Shown: positions 20,537 through 30,213 of the stretch, piece after piece
How positions within the stretch are numbered: position 1 is the stretch's first letter
Layout of the letters: each line of letters opens with the position of its first letter
Assembly: GCA_030549175.1 (NCBI GenBank)
Contig: JAUKUA010000007.1
Span: 992,001 to 1,056,000, forward strand
Source of the DNA: Lasiosphaeris hirsuta
Taxonomy: Eukaryota; Ascomycota; Sordariomycetes; Sordariales; Lasiosphaeriaceae
Length of the DNA: 64,000 nt
Reading direction: 5' to 3'
Notes under the pieces: model-generated
What the model saw: the letters and a program-made list of their open reading frames with translations, nothing else
The model's database searches: none
What the model was told of the DNA's origin: nothing
Program-made: the position numbers and the translations under genes

Positions 20537-21022
20537 ATGCTTGTCCGATCCATCCTGCTCTCGCTGCTGGTGGCCTTGCCTGCCCTGGGATCCGAGATCC
20601 CCCCCTCATGTGGGAATGGCTCTGACGATGACCCGACGAGGTGTGTCGCAGTCACTCTCTTGCACGAAACCCAACGTGATAGCCTAACGATAAATAGCAG
20701 CCAAAAGTCGTTGAAATCTCAGCCCGAGTGTCCGCCGGTCAATGCCCAGCCGATACAGTGCCCCGACGACAGGCCCTGCGACAACTGGTGCCAGCATCGG
20801 ACCGGTGTGAATTGCTTCAAGGCCGGCAATCCGCTCAACGACACATTTGCGATCCTCAGCTCCGTCTTTGGCTTCCAGGCCCCGGTCAACGTCCGGCTCT
20901 GCCCGGTCGGCAAGTGCGAGGAGCATTGCCTTTGCAGAGAAGTCCTCTTGAAGCGGCTGACTGCCCTCCTCCTCGACGACCGCCACCATGATTCTGAGAA
21001 GGATGAGAAGGATGAGCTTTGA
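20537..21022 (+). CDS. Small Cys-rich secreted protein ending in KDEL
   Basis: Two exons, 20537-20640 and 20698-21022, give 142 residues. A clear signal peptide (MLVRSILLSLLVALPALGS) is followed by a compact domain with ten cysteines (for example RPCDNWCQHRTGVNCF and LCPVGKCEEHCLCRE) and then a charged tail ending in DEKDEKDEL. The 57-nt intron has a CCTAACG branch point and no net frame change; retention would add an eleventh, unpaired cysteine, which favours splicing. The even cysteine number suggests five disulfides. The terminal KDEL is the ER-retrieval signal in animals and some fungi, while yeast uses HDEL, so it may be an ER-lumen resident rather than a secreted effector. I recognise no family. 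Confidence 0.75.
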   Translation: MLVRSILLSLLVALPALGSEIPPSCGNGSDDDPTRCVAVTLLHETQRDSLTINSSQKSLKSQPECPPVNAQPIQCPDDRPCDNWCQHRTGVNCFKAGNPLNDTFAILSSVFGFQAPVNVRLCPVGKCEEHCLCREVLLKRLTALLLDDRHHDSEKDEKDEL

Positions 21023-21970
21023 CAAGGGCAGGGCGGATCAAAGGGGAGCTGAACCATGATTTCATGTACATCGAGTGGCTCTTTCCCCCTCACCATCTCC
21101 CCTTGAAGATATCAAGTCAGTTGTACCACCACAGAGTGAAACATGCCACGCCAACTTGTACCCACTCATTCCATGTTCAATCAGATATATTGTCCTATCA
21201 GCTTTGACAATAAGTTGGCTCTTTTGAGTTCCATCGAGAGCTCTTTTTGATAGTAAGAGCCCATGGGAATGCTGTCCTCACATCGAGATTCGTTAGAAAA
21301 CTAAAATCCCAGCCAAGAACCAAGGTTACTTGCCGCTTCACAGTGCAATCATCGACATGATTAGTACCCCTTTTTTCCAGTCCAGGCGGCGATGCAAGAC
21401 CTCTACCCCTCCCATACCAATCCTAACCCCCTGCCTCTCCGTTCGCCAAGACATCAAATGCCCTCGCCAGCCAGCTTTCGAGATGTGGAGGTGTTTGTTT
21501 GCCCTCCTTTTCCGTATTGATAAATGACTCGCATTGCCCCGAGAAGGTGGAGGCGGAGTCTCCATTCTCACTACCACTCAGGAGCTCGAGAAAGCGCCCC
21601 GCAACGACAAACAGCCAACCACTCCTCGGCCTCGGGTCACGGCAGGCGGGGGAGTGCAGCAAAGCGTCAGCCCCAAAGCACCAGTCAACGGTCATCTCTC
21701 CTCACCTCCCAGCTTTTTCACTCCTCGTGAGCCTGTTTCACATTGACTTCCACTGGACAAAGCTCGCTGACCCGTGACCGTCACAGGCCACAGGAGCATG
21801 GTTTTCGCCGCTCGCCTAGGTCTCGACACCACTCGCGAAGAGCATATGAAGCCTCAGCTCTCCCATCGTCCCGTATTTCGATCCCGCCGTGCATCCTACG
21901 GGTAGGTCAGACCATCCATCCCCCCCCCCCCGGCTCTCAAGGCAGCAGTCGGACGGAACCAGCCGCCACA
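21023..21970. other. Intergenic region / 5' leader of the ankyrin gene
   Basis: An open frame runs from 21743 into the ankyrin gene but its translation is low complexity and contains a 12-C run (21920-21931), so I treat it as 5' UTR. No other feature seen. Confidence 0.5.
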
Positions 21971-23644
21971 ATGGGATCGAAAAACAGCCAGATCAAGCTT
22001 GACGATGCCGCCGAAAAGATCGATCTAGCGGCGCTCCACCAGCTCCTCGAGCTGCCCGAGATCCGCAACGACATCAACATGGTCGACCGTGAGGGAAATA
22101 CTCTTCTTCTCCGCTTCGTCGCCGCCGCCACCGGCAGGCAGCAAGACGTCGATGCAGACAAGGCCCTCGAGTGCCTCCACCTCCTCGTCTCCCACGGAGC
22201 CGACGTGCACGCGCAGAACATCGAGGGCATGACAGCTCTCCACATCTGCGCCGCATCCCGCGAGCATGAGACTGCACTCAAGATCGCCCAGGCGCTGCTC
22301 GACGAGTTCCACGTCGATGCCAGCGCCACCAAGTGGAGGCGCCACCCGGACTCTCACCCGGGGCCGGTCAACGGCCACGCCCACCACGACGACGGCTGCG
22401 AGTGCGGCGCCCACGTCGCCGCCGCGTACCAGCTCGCAGCGGGCCAGATGCCTGCCGTCCCCCGCCAGCGCGAGGCAGACGTGACGCCCATGTTCCTTGC
22501 GTGCAGGTCCGAGAACCAAGCGCTCGCCGAGCTGCTGGTGGCGCACGGGGCCAGGGTCGACGTGCATGACGCCGACGCGGGGACGCCTCTCAGCATCGCC
22601 GTCGACGCCGGCTCACCCAAGATGGCCGCCTTTGTCATCTCCCAGCCGGGCGGCAAGGAGCTCATGTCGATCCCCGACGGCCGGGGTTTCCTCCCGCTGC
22701 ACAACACCCTCTACAGCGACGCGTGCCTCGAGCTCTCAGCCCTCCTCATCTCGGCCGGCGCGCCCGCCGACACGCCCATCTCGAGCGACCTGGCGCGCGA
22801 CAACAAGCGCGGGCTGACCCTCCTCATGCTCGCGTGCGACCTGGGGTCCGACCGCAACCCGCTCGTGCACCCGTTGGTCACCTCCCTGCTCTCCGCCGGC
22901 GCCGACCCCAACAAAACCGCCGCGCTGGGCCAAAACGCGCTGATCCTCTCGGTGCTCGCGCGCGACCTGCCCGTCATCAAGCTGCTAGCCGCGCGCGGCG
23001 CCGACATCAAGGCCATGAACGAGAGCAGCGACAACCCAGCCAAGCCGCTGCACGCGGCAGCCATCGCGGGCCACCCGGAGCTGTGCCGGTGGCTGGTGAC
23101 CGAGGCGGGGTGCGCGGTGGGCGAGCGCGACGGCGACGGGTACTCGGCGCTGATCCACGCGGCCGGGTACGCGGCGGGGGACTCGGCCGAGACGGTGGCG
23201 GCGCTGGCGGAGCTCGGCGGCGAGGTCGAGGGGCCCACGCGCGACGGGCGGCGGCCGCTGCACTTCGCGGCGTTCAAGGGCCAGGCGCGGTGCGCGGCCG
23301 AGTTGATACGCCGCGGGGCTGATGTTGAGGCCGAGGATGAGCACGGGTGGACGCCGCTGCATTTTGCCGGGCGGTACCACCACCGGAATGTCGCTGAGGT
23401 CTTGTTGGAGAGTGGCGCGCGGGTCGGGAAGACGGTTAGGGGCGGGCCGAGGCCAAAGAGGAAGGATGGCACCGAGTTTGATGTCGTGGGGTTCACGGCG
23501 GCGGATCTGGCCAAGATTGTCAGGGGCGGGCAGGAGGCGGTGAGGTTTTTGGTCGGGAAGGGGGATACCCTGTCGCCGGCGACGCGGGATCTGAAGGACG
23601 AGGAGCTGTGGGAGGAGAAGGGTGATTCGTGCTGTGTCATGTAA
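21971..23644 (+). CDS. Ankyrin-repeat protein with N-myristoylation and CaaX signals
   Basis: A single-exon gene of 557 residues. About ten ankyrin repeats fill residues 40-510, for example EGMTALHICAASREHETALK, LLVAHGARVDVHDADAGTPL, DGRRPLHFAAFKGQARCAAE and DEHGWTPLHFAGRYHHRNVA. A His/Asp-rich insert (GHAHHDDGCECGAH) interrupts the early repeats. The N-terminus MGSKNSQIK fits the N-myristoyltransferase rule (Gly2, Ser6, Lys nearby). The C-terminus is CCVM, a CaaX box with Met as X, predicting farnesylation. Both signals sit at the exact ends, so the protein could be held on a membrane at both termini. The start is chosen at 21971 because of the good context (CCACAATGG) and the myristoylation motif; an open frame upstream to 21743 looks non-coding. 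Partners are unknown. Confidence 0.9.
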   Translation: MGSKNSQIKLDDAAEKIDLAALHQLLELPEIRNDINMVDREGNTLLLRFVAAATGRQQDVDADKALECLHLLVSHGADVHAQNIEGMTALHICAASREHETALKIAQALLDEFHVDASATKWRRHPDSHPGPVNGHAHHDDGCECGAHVAAAYQLAAGQMPAVPRQREADVTPMFLACRSENQALAELLVAHGARVDVHDADAGTPLSIAVDAGSPKMAAFVISQPGGKELMSIPDGRGFLPLHNTLYSDACLELSALLISAGAPADTPISSDLARDNKRGLTLLMLACDLGSDRNPLVHPLVTSLLSAGADPNKTAALGQNALILSVLARDLPVIKLLAARGADIKAMNESSDNPAKPLHAAAIAGHPELCRWLVTEAGCAVGERDGDGYSALIHAAGYAAGDSAETVAALAELGGEVEGPTRDGRRPLHFAAFKGQARCAAELIRRGADVEAEDEHGWTPLHFAGRYHHRNVAEVLLESGARVGKTVRGGPRPKRKDGTEFDVVGFTAADLAKIVRGGQEAVRFLVGKGDTLSPATRDLKDEELWEEKGDSCCVM

Positions 23645-24728
23645 TTAACTTTAGCATTTCCCGGCTTGTTTCCAAGTCGATAATGGTGTCCGGGCACCTT
23701 TCGTCCTGAAGAGGGTTGATGAGCATGCTGCTCATCCGATTGATGCCATACTAGCTGCAGAATAGGTGGGTAATAAAGGCTTTCGCTTTGCCCTCAATGC
23801 CTACCTACGGAGGGGTTTTTAGGTGTTCATCTCCATGGTTGCTCCTTCCCTCACTGATCAACTCGTTCCTTGCATTCCAGTTGCACTTGCCATCTACCGT
23901 GGCGGAATGGTCTCGTGCATTATTAGATAGATCCATCAGTCATGCCTTGCATCTCCCCATATTCAGAAGTTCTGGTGGAGCCTCTACACAAATAGTCAAC
24001 ACAATCGAAATGCCGACAAAGCTCTCTCAAATCGGCCCAAAGAATAAGTATTTTATGTGCAATCCATCCCATCAACCTTCAATTAGAATGACACGGTGCT
24101 AGTCTACTTTCAGATGGCTTCAAGTGATGGGCGTGGGGTTGTATGGTACGCGTGTATATGAGGAATTGAGCGTAGGATCTATGATGCAGGAAGTTGTCAT
24201 CTTTGTTTACTGGCCGAGTGTCAAATGCTGATGACACCAGTGTATAATTGGGGTTCAATATTGGGCGGCACGAAGCCGGGTGTGTTTTGCAGTCGGAATA
24301 TGCACCTTGCGGATGGACGATCAGCAATGACCAATAAGCCACTGGCATTGTTGTGGAAATGCTTTGACATGTACTCGTCGTCTCTGATCGTGTATCGTAT
24401 CAGGTACTAGTCGGTATTTATTGTAATGCACGAGTAACCGTGACGTCGACAGCGGACGTCTCCGCGAGCGCAGGCAATCGGCTCCATCCGAGGTTTTGGG
24501 ATTCCATGGTGTGGTTGGAGACCCCTCCGCAGATGGGCTCACGACATTATAAAAAAGGTGGTGTGACGCTGACACCACACAAGCGTCATCAGGCCACTGC
24601 TCGTAGTTCGCGCATCTTCAGACAAAACCATTTGTATATGACGACGACAAAAATGCAAAACAAAATAAAACGCGAATCTGGCTGATCGATGTCTTCAAAA
24701 CAATCCGAATCATCGACATCAATTCATC
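23645..24728. other. Intergenic region
   Basis: Moderately AT-rich 3' flank of the ankyrin gene and promoter of the G-domain gene. No RNA gene or coding frame could be supported. Confidence 0.5.
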
Positions 24729-26394
24729 ATGGCGACATCAGGAGTAACCGCCGCGGGGGGTAACACCGACTCGGGCATACAGAATCCCCCCTTCACACTC
24801 TCCTCTCCCTCCGAGTTCCTTGCGCCGTGTCCGACATTTCGGATTCTCGTGCTTGGGAACCCGGAATCGACGAAACAGGAGCTCTTTTCCAAAATATTTG
24901 GGGTAGACCTCGAGAGAGTACGTTGCGACTGGAATAATAGAGGGTTATCAATAGCTGATCTCGGGCACTTGCCAGAAACTAGTAGCAGACGCTTTCAGTA
25001 CCAGCCACGACATCAACCAGGCGCTCGACCTAGAGGGCAAGAACGAGCGGCTCACCGTGTACACCTCGCTCAACTTCGGCTCTGACGACGGGGCGGGGTA
25101 CCAGCGTGTGTGCGACTTTCTCGCGACCCGATCGTCCGATTCGCTGCCGCTGCATGAGCGCATCCACTGCATATGGTACTGCGCGGCCAGCGAGGAGGAG
25201 CGGATCGTGTCGCGGCTGGAAACGCGCTTCTTTGGCGGCGGGCTGGCATCCGTTGCGCCGCAGGTGCCGGTGGTGCTGGTCTTCACCAAGTACGACGAGT
25301 TTGTGGGCCGCGTGCAGCTCGAATGGTCGCGCGGCGCAGACGAGCATGGCCTGTCCAAGGTTGCGCTGACGCACATTCTGCGCGAACTGTCCACCAAGCG
25401 CTTCCATGAGCTCATTGGCAAGAGGTGGGACGACGTGCTGCTCGACGGCCAGGGCAGGAGCAGGGTGCGGATTGTCCCCCGCGTCTGTGTGGCCAGCGGC
25501 GCGGTTGATGGGAGCGACGACGACTCGAGCTTCGAGGCGCTTGCCAAGGTCACGTTGGAGAGCCTGCGAGAGTGGAAGCAGAAGCACGTCAAGCTGGCGT
25601 TTGCGGCTGCGCAGAGGAGTTCCGCTACCATATCGACTCGGTGTGAGTGATGAAGAGCCACGCCTCCCGTTCCCCTTGTTGACATTTGCTGACGCCGCCA
25701 ATGCACAGACTGTGCCAACACGGCAGCCGACTACTTTACCGTCGACACCGGCCATGCGCGCAAGGCCGACGGTATTGCCATGCGCGACATCGTGCCCAAC
25801 TTTTTCGCCAAGGCGGTCAAAATCTTCAACCTGAGGGACAACGCAGCCGCGCTGGACGACCCCAGCCTGCTGGGCAAGGTGCTTGAGGTGACATTTGGGT
25901 CAGATAAGCGGCTGTTTCTGGATGAGATCTTGCACAGCAGCAGCACGGATGCCGGCATGCTGTTCACCCTCAGCCCGCATGAGCGTGCCGTCATGCTCAC
26001 CCAGGCGCTTGCCGCCATCGTCATGTTCCTCAGTAAGCTCGCCGACACGCAATGGCCGCAGCGGAACGCCTTCGTACCCACACTCACTCCCCGCTCGATT
26101 GAGCGGGAGCTCGACGAGATCCGTTCGGGCCGCGAGAAGCAGGAGCTGCTGGAGACGATCGAGGGGAGCCCTATATTCTCGTCGTGTCACCTGAGGAACG
26201 ACATCGCAGACCTTGTCCTCAAGGCGGTCGAGACGGCTGAACGGATATGGTCGCCTCAAGGCCGCAATTCGCCGGGGACCATTGTTCTCGAGGACGACTC
26301 GGACCTGCGCGAGATCTCGCTCAGTTTCGTGAATGACAAGGGCCCAGATGATGTGGTCTTGCCTTGTGGTATGACCGTTTTGCGGTTGAACTGA
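24729..26394 (+). CDS. G-domain-like (P-loop) protein, fungal, function unknown
   Basis: Three exons, 24729-24917, 24976-25642 and 25709-26394, give 513 residues. Residues 37-60 form a beta-strand plus P-loop-like turn, FRILVLGNPESTKQELF, whose GNPESTKQ (43-50) lacks the normal GK[S/T]. Later IHCIWYCAASEEERI and VPVVLVFTKYDEFV follow the order of GTPase motifs; TKYD (167-170) matches the guanine-specifying [N/T]KxD. This is the layout of the fungal G-domain proteins related to dynamin-like or YchF-type GTPases, with a degenerate P-loop. The C-terminal half is helical and unassigned. The second intron is phase 1 with donor GTGAGT after CGGT. Whether it binds GTP is open. Confidence 0.8.
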
Positions 26395-27445
26395 GATCAT
26401 CAAGCCAGCCGACATGAAATGTATTAGGAGGCGTTCCATGGTTGGCGTCAAAAGTATATTTATTATGATGTGTTGTTGGTGTAGAGATGTCGTTTACCTA
26501 AGAACCCGTATTCCGCGAATAACGCATTCGTACCACCACTGCGAGTTGGCAATAAACAACTCTTGTGATCTTAAATTCTTGCTGTGCAGGGGTTCAGCTC
26601 CCCATTATTTCCAGTGGCGTCGTCAGGACTGGCACGCCCCTGCGCCCAACCCGCCGACCCGCCGTGACATCCATTCGTAAACGCCCCGCTGAACCCCTTT
26701 ATTATTAGCGGCGTTGGGCGCCCACAAGACGCCCGTTTGGAAGCCCCGCCGTTAGCGAGAATTAACAAGCAAAGGAATTTTTTAAGAAAAAAAAAATGCA
26801 ACTGTGTAAGTTCGCACTTGCGGGTAGAAATGGGGACGACGCGTATTTTTAGACGGAGAAGCCCAAGTACTCTAGATATGCACAATGCCCCCCCGGGTGA
26901 AGTGCCGGTTCCAAGCATTCCTAGAAATGTCAAGCTCTCGTATCCCGGTTTGTGCTGTCGATCGCTTGGCTGCCAAGAGATTGAGTTGTGAGGCTGTGTT
27001 GGCTAGCCCGCAGCACCCCTGGAAATATCCCCTGCAGCAGCGGCACGTGGCGCCTCCTGGCAATGTGGTCACGCCCCAGCTGTCTCCCCAGAATTTCGCG
27101 AGCTTGAACTTGGAATTCGGCATTCTTCGATATCTTTTTCGCCTTTTCCTCTTTCCATCCAACTCCTGTCAGTCACTCCCTAGACTCCTCGGCTTCGACA
27201 TTTACTAGACACTCTTTCCGCCTCACAGTCTTTTGCTATTTCTCGCTCGCTCTTTCCGCACCTACGCTCTTTACCGGCCGCCGTGAGCAATTAATCGTTT
27301 TTGGCAAACACCTCGCACCTCGTTTTTTGTCCAACCTAAAGCCGGCCCTCCCTGCATTTCCGGCCGCGTCACCAATTGCCTCTGCTCCGGTAGTCGAGGT
27401 CTCTTACATTCTACTTTGAGCTCTCGGCATTTTCTACTAGCAAAT
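26395..27445. other. Intergenic region / promoter of eglC
   Basis: Contains a pyrimidine-rich stretch just before the eglC start (27130-27260), typical of fungal core promoters and leaders. No other feature seen. Confidence 0.5.
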
Positions 27446-28648
27446 ATGCGCACAACCGGCTTTACTGCCACTGGCCTTTTGGCTGTCGGCGCTTCGGCCC
27501 AGAACTACCTGGGCTTCAACTCGGGAGCTACGCTTGCTGATCGCTCTGCCAAGTTCAAGGCCGACTTCAAGTCCGAGTTCGAAACCGCGCAGGCCCTGAG
27601 CGGCGCCCCCGGAAAGTTCAACGCCGTTCGTCTCTACACCAACGTCCAGGCCTACTCCAAGGACGACCCCATCCAGGCCTTCGAGGCAGCTATCGAGACG
27701 GACACCAAGATTCTCCTTGGTATCTGGGCATCCGGCACCGACACCATCGCCCCCGAGCTCTCTGCCCTGAAGAAGGCTGTGGACAAGTATGGCAAGGAGT
27801 TCACCGACCTTGTCATTGGCATCTCGATCGGCAGCGAGGACCTGTACCGCACCTCAGTGACGGGTGTCAAGAATGAGGCCGGCGTCGGCACTGGCCCCGC
27901 TGAAATCGTCTCTTTTATTGGAGACTTCAAGAAGGCCTTTGCCAACACGCCGCTCAGCAGCACCCCGGTCGGCCACGTCGACACCTGGGACGTGTGGACC
28001 AACGGCACCAACCAGCCCGTCATCGACGCCGTCGACTGGGTTGGCGTTGACGAGTACCCATACTACGAAAACGGCAAGGGAAATAACATTAAGAACTCGG
28101 GCTCCCTCTTCGACCGCGCCTTCGATGCGACCGTCGCCGCTGTTGGTGGGAAGCCCGTTTGGGTCACGGAGACGGGCTGGCCCGCCACCGGCCCTGCTTG
28201 GGACCAGGCCGTCGCCAGCGTCGACAACGCGAAGTACTACTGGGACGAGGTCGGCTGCCGCAAGCTCTTCAACAAGGTTCCTACCTTCTGGTACAACCTG
28301 CGCGACTCCAACCCCGAGAACAAGATGAAGTTTGCTATCACCAACAACCTCTCGACCAAGCCCTTGTTCGATCTCACCTGCCCCACCACCTTTGACACCC
28401 CCACGGCCTCCAACACCACCACCTCGGCCACTAGCTCCGGCGTCTCGGCCCCCAGCAGCTCCGCCACCGGCACTTCCGACACCGGCTCCGGTTCTGGCAC
28501 TGGCACTGGCACTGGCAGCGGGTCTGGATCCGGCGGCTCGGGTACCACCACCGCTGCCTCCAACAGCCCATCAGCTACCTCGGGCGCCTCGGCCATTGCC
28601 TTCTCCGGCCTAGCGATTATCATCGGTGTCGTCGCTGCGCTGCTTTAA
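27446..28648 (+). CDS. eglC: GPI-anchored GH17 endo-beta-1,3-glucanase (EglC-like)
   Basis: A single-exon gene of 400 residues. It has a signal peptide (MRTTGFTATGLLAVGASAQ), a GH17 catalytic domain to about residue 310, a Ser/Thr/Gly-rich linker, and a hydrophobic tail AIAFSGLAIIIGVVAALL that marks GPI anchoring. The proton donor is likely Glu131 (ISIGSEDLYR) and the nucleophile Glu242 (VWVTETGWPATG), both in family-typical contexts. The enzyme cuts or remodels beta-1,3-glucan at the cell surface and wall. The start is set by the signal peptide; the frame extends 10 codons upstream without signal-like sequence. Confidence 0.95.
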   Translation: MRTTGFTATGLLAVGASAQNYLGFNSGATLADRSAKFKADFKSEFETAQALSGAPGKFNAVRLYTNVQAYSKDDPIQAFEAAIETDTKILLGIWASGTDTIAPELSALKKAVDKYGKEFTDLVIGISIGSEDLYRTSVTGVKNEAGVGTGPAEIVSFIGDFKKAFANTPLSSTPVGHVDTWDVWTNGTNQPVIDAVDWVGVDEYPYYENGKGNNIKNSGSLFDRAFDATVAAVGGKPVWVTETGWPATGPAWDQAVASVDNAKYYWDEVGCRKLFNKVPTFWYNLRDSNPENKMKFAITNNLSTKPLFDLTCPTTFDTPTASNTTTSATSSGVSAPSSSATGTSDTGSGSGTGTGTGSGSGSGGSGTTTAASNSPSATSGASAIAFSGLAIIIGVVAALL

Positions 28649-28992
28649 GAGCGTGTTTGGGAGTGAAGAAAAGAAGCGGTTCGGTCTTGCATAGCATGGG
28701 TATCAAAGATATATGGTCGCGCATAGGGTTCACGGGCGATTTTCCTGGCCCTCGGGTATTGTCTCGTCGGATTTATTACCACCGGGGATCAGACGGGGAC
28801 CCACGGAGTTCTTTTGCGTCGTATGGATTACTAGTATACCAAAGTAAGGCCACAATAGACTCAAGGCAGCAAGAGTCTACTCGACCTATTGACATTATTT
28901 GACGGCCACAGCCTAGTTTACCTTTTCTCTGTTTTTGCTCTTTTTTTTTTTGTGCTAGTATTTTTGCGTGTTTGCCAAACCTCCACCGACCC
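28649..28992. other. Intergenic region between convergent genes
   Basis: Holds the 3' ends of eglC and the minus-strand oxygenase gene; a T10 run lies at 28941-28950. Nothing else seen. Confidence 0.5.
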
Positions 28993-30213
28993 CTAGTGCC
29001 CCATGACGCCCTTGACGACCTCCTCATCTTGCACCATCTCGCGGTCCATGTGCTCGAGGAAACGCTGCTGCTCGACGAAGAAGGCCTTGAGCCTGCGCGT
29101 GGGCACGCGCCGCCCGGCCGCCCTAGCGTCGACGAGCTCGCGCAGCTGCGCCCGCACCCGCTCCTCGAGCATCTCGAGACGGTACTTGGCGAACTGGTGG
29201 TACAGCTCGCCCAGGTCCGAGATGGGCCGCACCGTCGTCAGCACCGTATCGTCGCGCACGTGCGGCTGCCGCGGCCGGTACGACGTCACCATGGTGATGC
29301 GCTCCGTCGCGCCCAGTGCGCGGAGCGCCTGGTGCTCGATGTACCGGCCCTGGAGGATGATGGCGTGGCCCTGGGGACTCGTGTTAGAAAAGGGGAGGGG
29401 GGAGGGTGGGTTTGGGGAAAGGGAGGGAGGGGAGGGCAGGGGGTACCATTTGTGGACTGCGGATCTTCAGGATCTCCCCCGTGCCTGTCCGCAGCGCCGT
29501 CTCGCCCCCGATCATGTTGGTGCAGTCCGACAGCATCACCACGCACACAAACGGGTAGCTGTCCTTGTGCCATCCCACGATGGGCGGCGCCGCGTCTTGG
29601 TCGTTGTCGTCTGCGCCGCTGCCGGTCGTCTTGGGCATTGGAGGGTTGTGGTACGCCCGCAGCTCGCGCTGTCGCTGCTCCTCCGTCTTGAACGACAGGT
29701 TGATGTGCCCAATCTCAAAGTCGAACTGCACCGCCAGGTCGATGCCCGCCACCTTGGACACGATGCGCAGCGTCTCGGGGTGCTTCCAGGCGTCGTAGAC
29801 GAAGGGGGCGTATCTGGGGGTGCTGGTTAGCGCGTGGGGGGTTGGGTTGGTTGGGGAGGGGGGAGGGGGAGGTACTTGTCCGCGTAGCCCCTGAGCTGCG
29901 CCTGCGCTAGGTTGCTCGAGTACTGGCAGTTGTCCATGACGGCGTCGCTCAGCACTTCCTCGCGCATCCGCATCACGGCCTCGGGCGTGAAGAGCGGGAA
30001 CGGCTCCGACACGGCCAGCGCCGACACGCCCGTGTCCTTGGGCAGCCCAATGTCGGCCATGGTGTGCACCTTGGCCGGCGGCGCGAAGTTGAGGTGCTTC
30101 TTGGGGTCGAAGGCTTCCTTGGTCGGCTTGGCGATGATGCTTCCGACGTGCTGGTAAGGCCCCCAGCTGGAGGCGTGTGCCGCCGAGGGAGTGAGCACGT
30201 CTGCTGCTGCCAT
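28993..30213 (-). CDS. 2OG-Fe(II) oxygenase-like protein
   Basis: Exons on the minus strand: 30213-29876, 29813-29447 and 29370-28993, giving 360 residues. The jelly-roll core has VGWHKDSYPFVCVVMLSD with predicted Fe ligands His195 and Asp197, then GGETALRTGTGEILKIRSPQ, and a distal His248 in GRYIEHQALRALG, with an Arg in GATERITMVTSYRPR for 2-oxoglutarate. The N-terminal 110 residues have the block PFPLFTPEAVMRMREE seen in fungal relatives. The C-terminus is helical (MLEERVRAQLRELVDAR). The substrate is unknown. Intron 1 has donor GTACCT in phase 2. The 5' flank holds a 21-G run at 30295-30315. Confidence 0.88.

Noticed and set aside
21743..21970. N-terminal extension of the ankyrin protein
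   Set aside because: Low-complexity translation containing a C12 run, weaker start context, and it would remove the myristoylation Gly from the terminus.
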